A stretch of 5,472 bases of DNA from Chloroflexota bacterium (lineage in GTDB: Bacteria > Chloroflexota > UBA11872), in the NCBI GenBank assembly GCA_028875175.1, contig JAPPFO010000092.1, positions 1 through 5,472 on the forward strand. The letters run 5' to 3'. Both the position numbers and the translations under genes were made by a program. This document shows, in pieces, positions 5,216 through 5,472 of this stretch; the first letter of the stretch is position 1; each line of letters starts with the position of its first letter. Under the pieces are notes generated by a model that saw nothing but the letters and a program-made list of their open reading frames with translations, did not search any database and had not been told where the DNA came from.

Positions 5216-5472
5216 CTAGTAGCGGTCACCGCCGCCGTAGCCGCCGCCACCGCCGCCGTAGCCGCCGCCGTAGCCACCGCCACCGCCGCCGTAGCCGCCA
5301 CCACCGCCGCCGCCGCCGTAGCCACCGCTACGCGGGCGAGACTCGCGCGGGCGCGCCTCGTTCACGGTCAGCGCGCGACCCATCAGGTCGGAGCCGTTGA
5401 GGGCCTCGATGGCCTGGCGAGCCATTTCGTCGTCCATCATTTCGACGAAACCAAAACCGCGCGACTTTCCGG
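5216..5472 (-). CDS. RRM RNA-binding protein with Gly/Tyr-rich tail (5' truncated)
   Basis: The visible 84 residues are the C-terminal part of a small bacterial RNA-recognition-motif protein of the glycine-rich Rbp type, related in plan to cold-induced cyanobacterial RNA-binding proteins. The frame runs off the right edge. It enters at the RNP-1 motif, KSRGFGFVEM (residues 2-11), whose two Phe residues normally stack on RNA bases, then EMARQAIEALNGSDLMGRAL and the last RRM strand TVNEARPRE. The RNP-2 strand and start codon lie outside the window. After an Arg-rich linker comes a tail of 33 residues, 28 Gly and 5 Tyr, ending GDRY. Such tails act in RNA binding and self-association in related proteins. 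Likely roles are RNA chaperoning or stress response; this is by family, not shown here. It converges with the oxidoreductase across a 75-base gap holding a strong hairpin. Confidence 0.9.
   Translation of the reverse strand, partial: GKSRGFGFVEMMDDEMARQAIEALNGSDLMGRALTVNEARPRESRPRSGGYGGGGGGGGYGGGGGGYGGGYGGGGGGYGGGDRY
5228..5326. repeat. GCC/GTA-rich low-complexity repeat encoding the Gly/Tyr tail
   Basis: 99 bases consist almost only of GCC and ACC triplets interrupted five times by GTA, so that GCCGCCGTAGCC recurs five times at uneven spacing. It encodes the Gly/Tyr tail of the RRM protein on the minus strand. The unequal runs (8, 6, 3 and 6 Gly between Tyr residues) point to expansion by slippage or unequal recombination. 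Confidence 0.85.

Overview
The window is GC-rich DNA from a bacterium and reads as an accessory stretch of a chromosome. The gene mix is a Gfo/Idh/MocA-type dehydrogenase end, type II toxin-antitoxin genes, a DrrAB-like ABC exporter, a FAD-dependent oxidoreductase of the FAD_oxidored kind, and an RRM protein with a Gly/Tyr tail. That would fit an uncultivated high-GC lineage such as Chloroflexota, but the phylum is a guess from gene content. No rRNA or tRNA gene, CRISPR array or transposase was seen.

Layout, left to right. Positions 1-283 (+) are the C-terminal end of a Gfo/Idh/MocA-like oxidoreductase. Positions 321-1503 are a compact toxin-antitoxin patch: a HigA-like XRE antitoxin without an adjacent HigB (+), a 58-residue protein whose C-terminal half looks antitoxin-like (+), and an intact mazEF pair on the opposite strand (mazE 1252-1503, mazF 929-1255), converging on the first two. 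The mazF part is visibly poorer in GC than the metabolic genes around it.

Positions 1591-3386 (-) are a two-gene ABC-2 exporter operon: the ATPase is first and the permease is translationally coupled to it at a TAATG junction. A divergent intergenic region (3387-3637) separates it from a 500-residue cysteine-free FAD-dependent oxidoreductase (3638-5140, +). A perfect 12-bp hairpin (5144-5172) lies between that gene and the convergent RRM protein gene (5216 to beyond the right edge, -), whose Gly/Tyr tail is encoded by a GCC/GTA-rich repeat.

No new multi-gene system could be demonstrated. The parts most worth following up are the toxin-less antitoxin pair next to mazEF, the cysteine-free flavoprotein, and the low-complexity tail of the RNA-binding protein.
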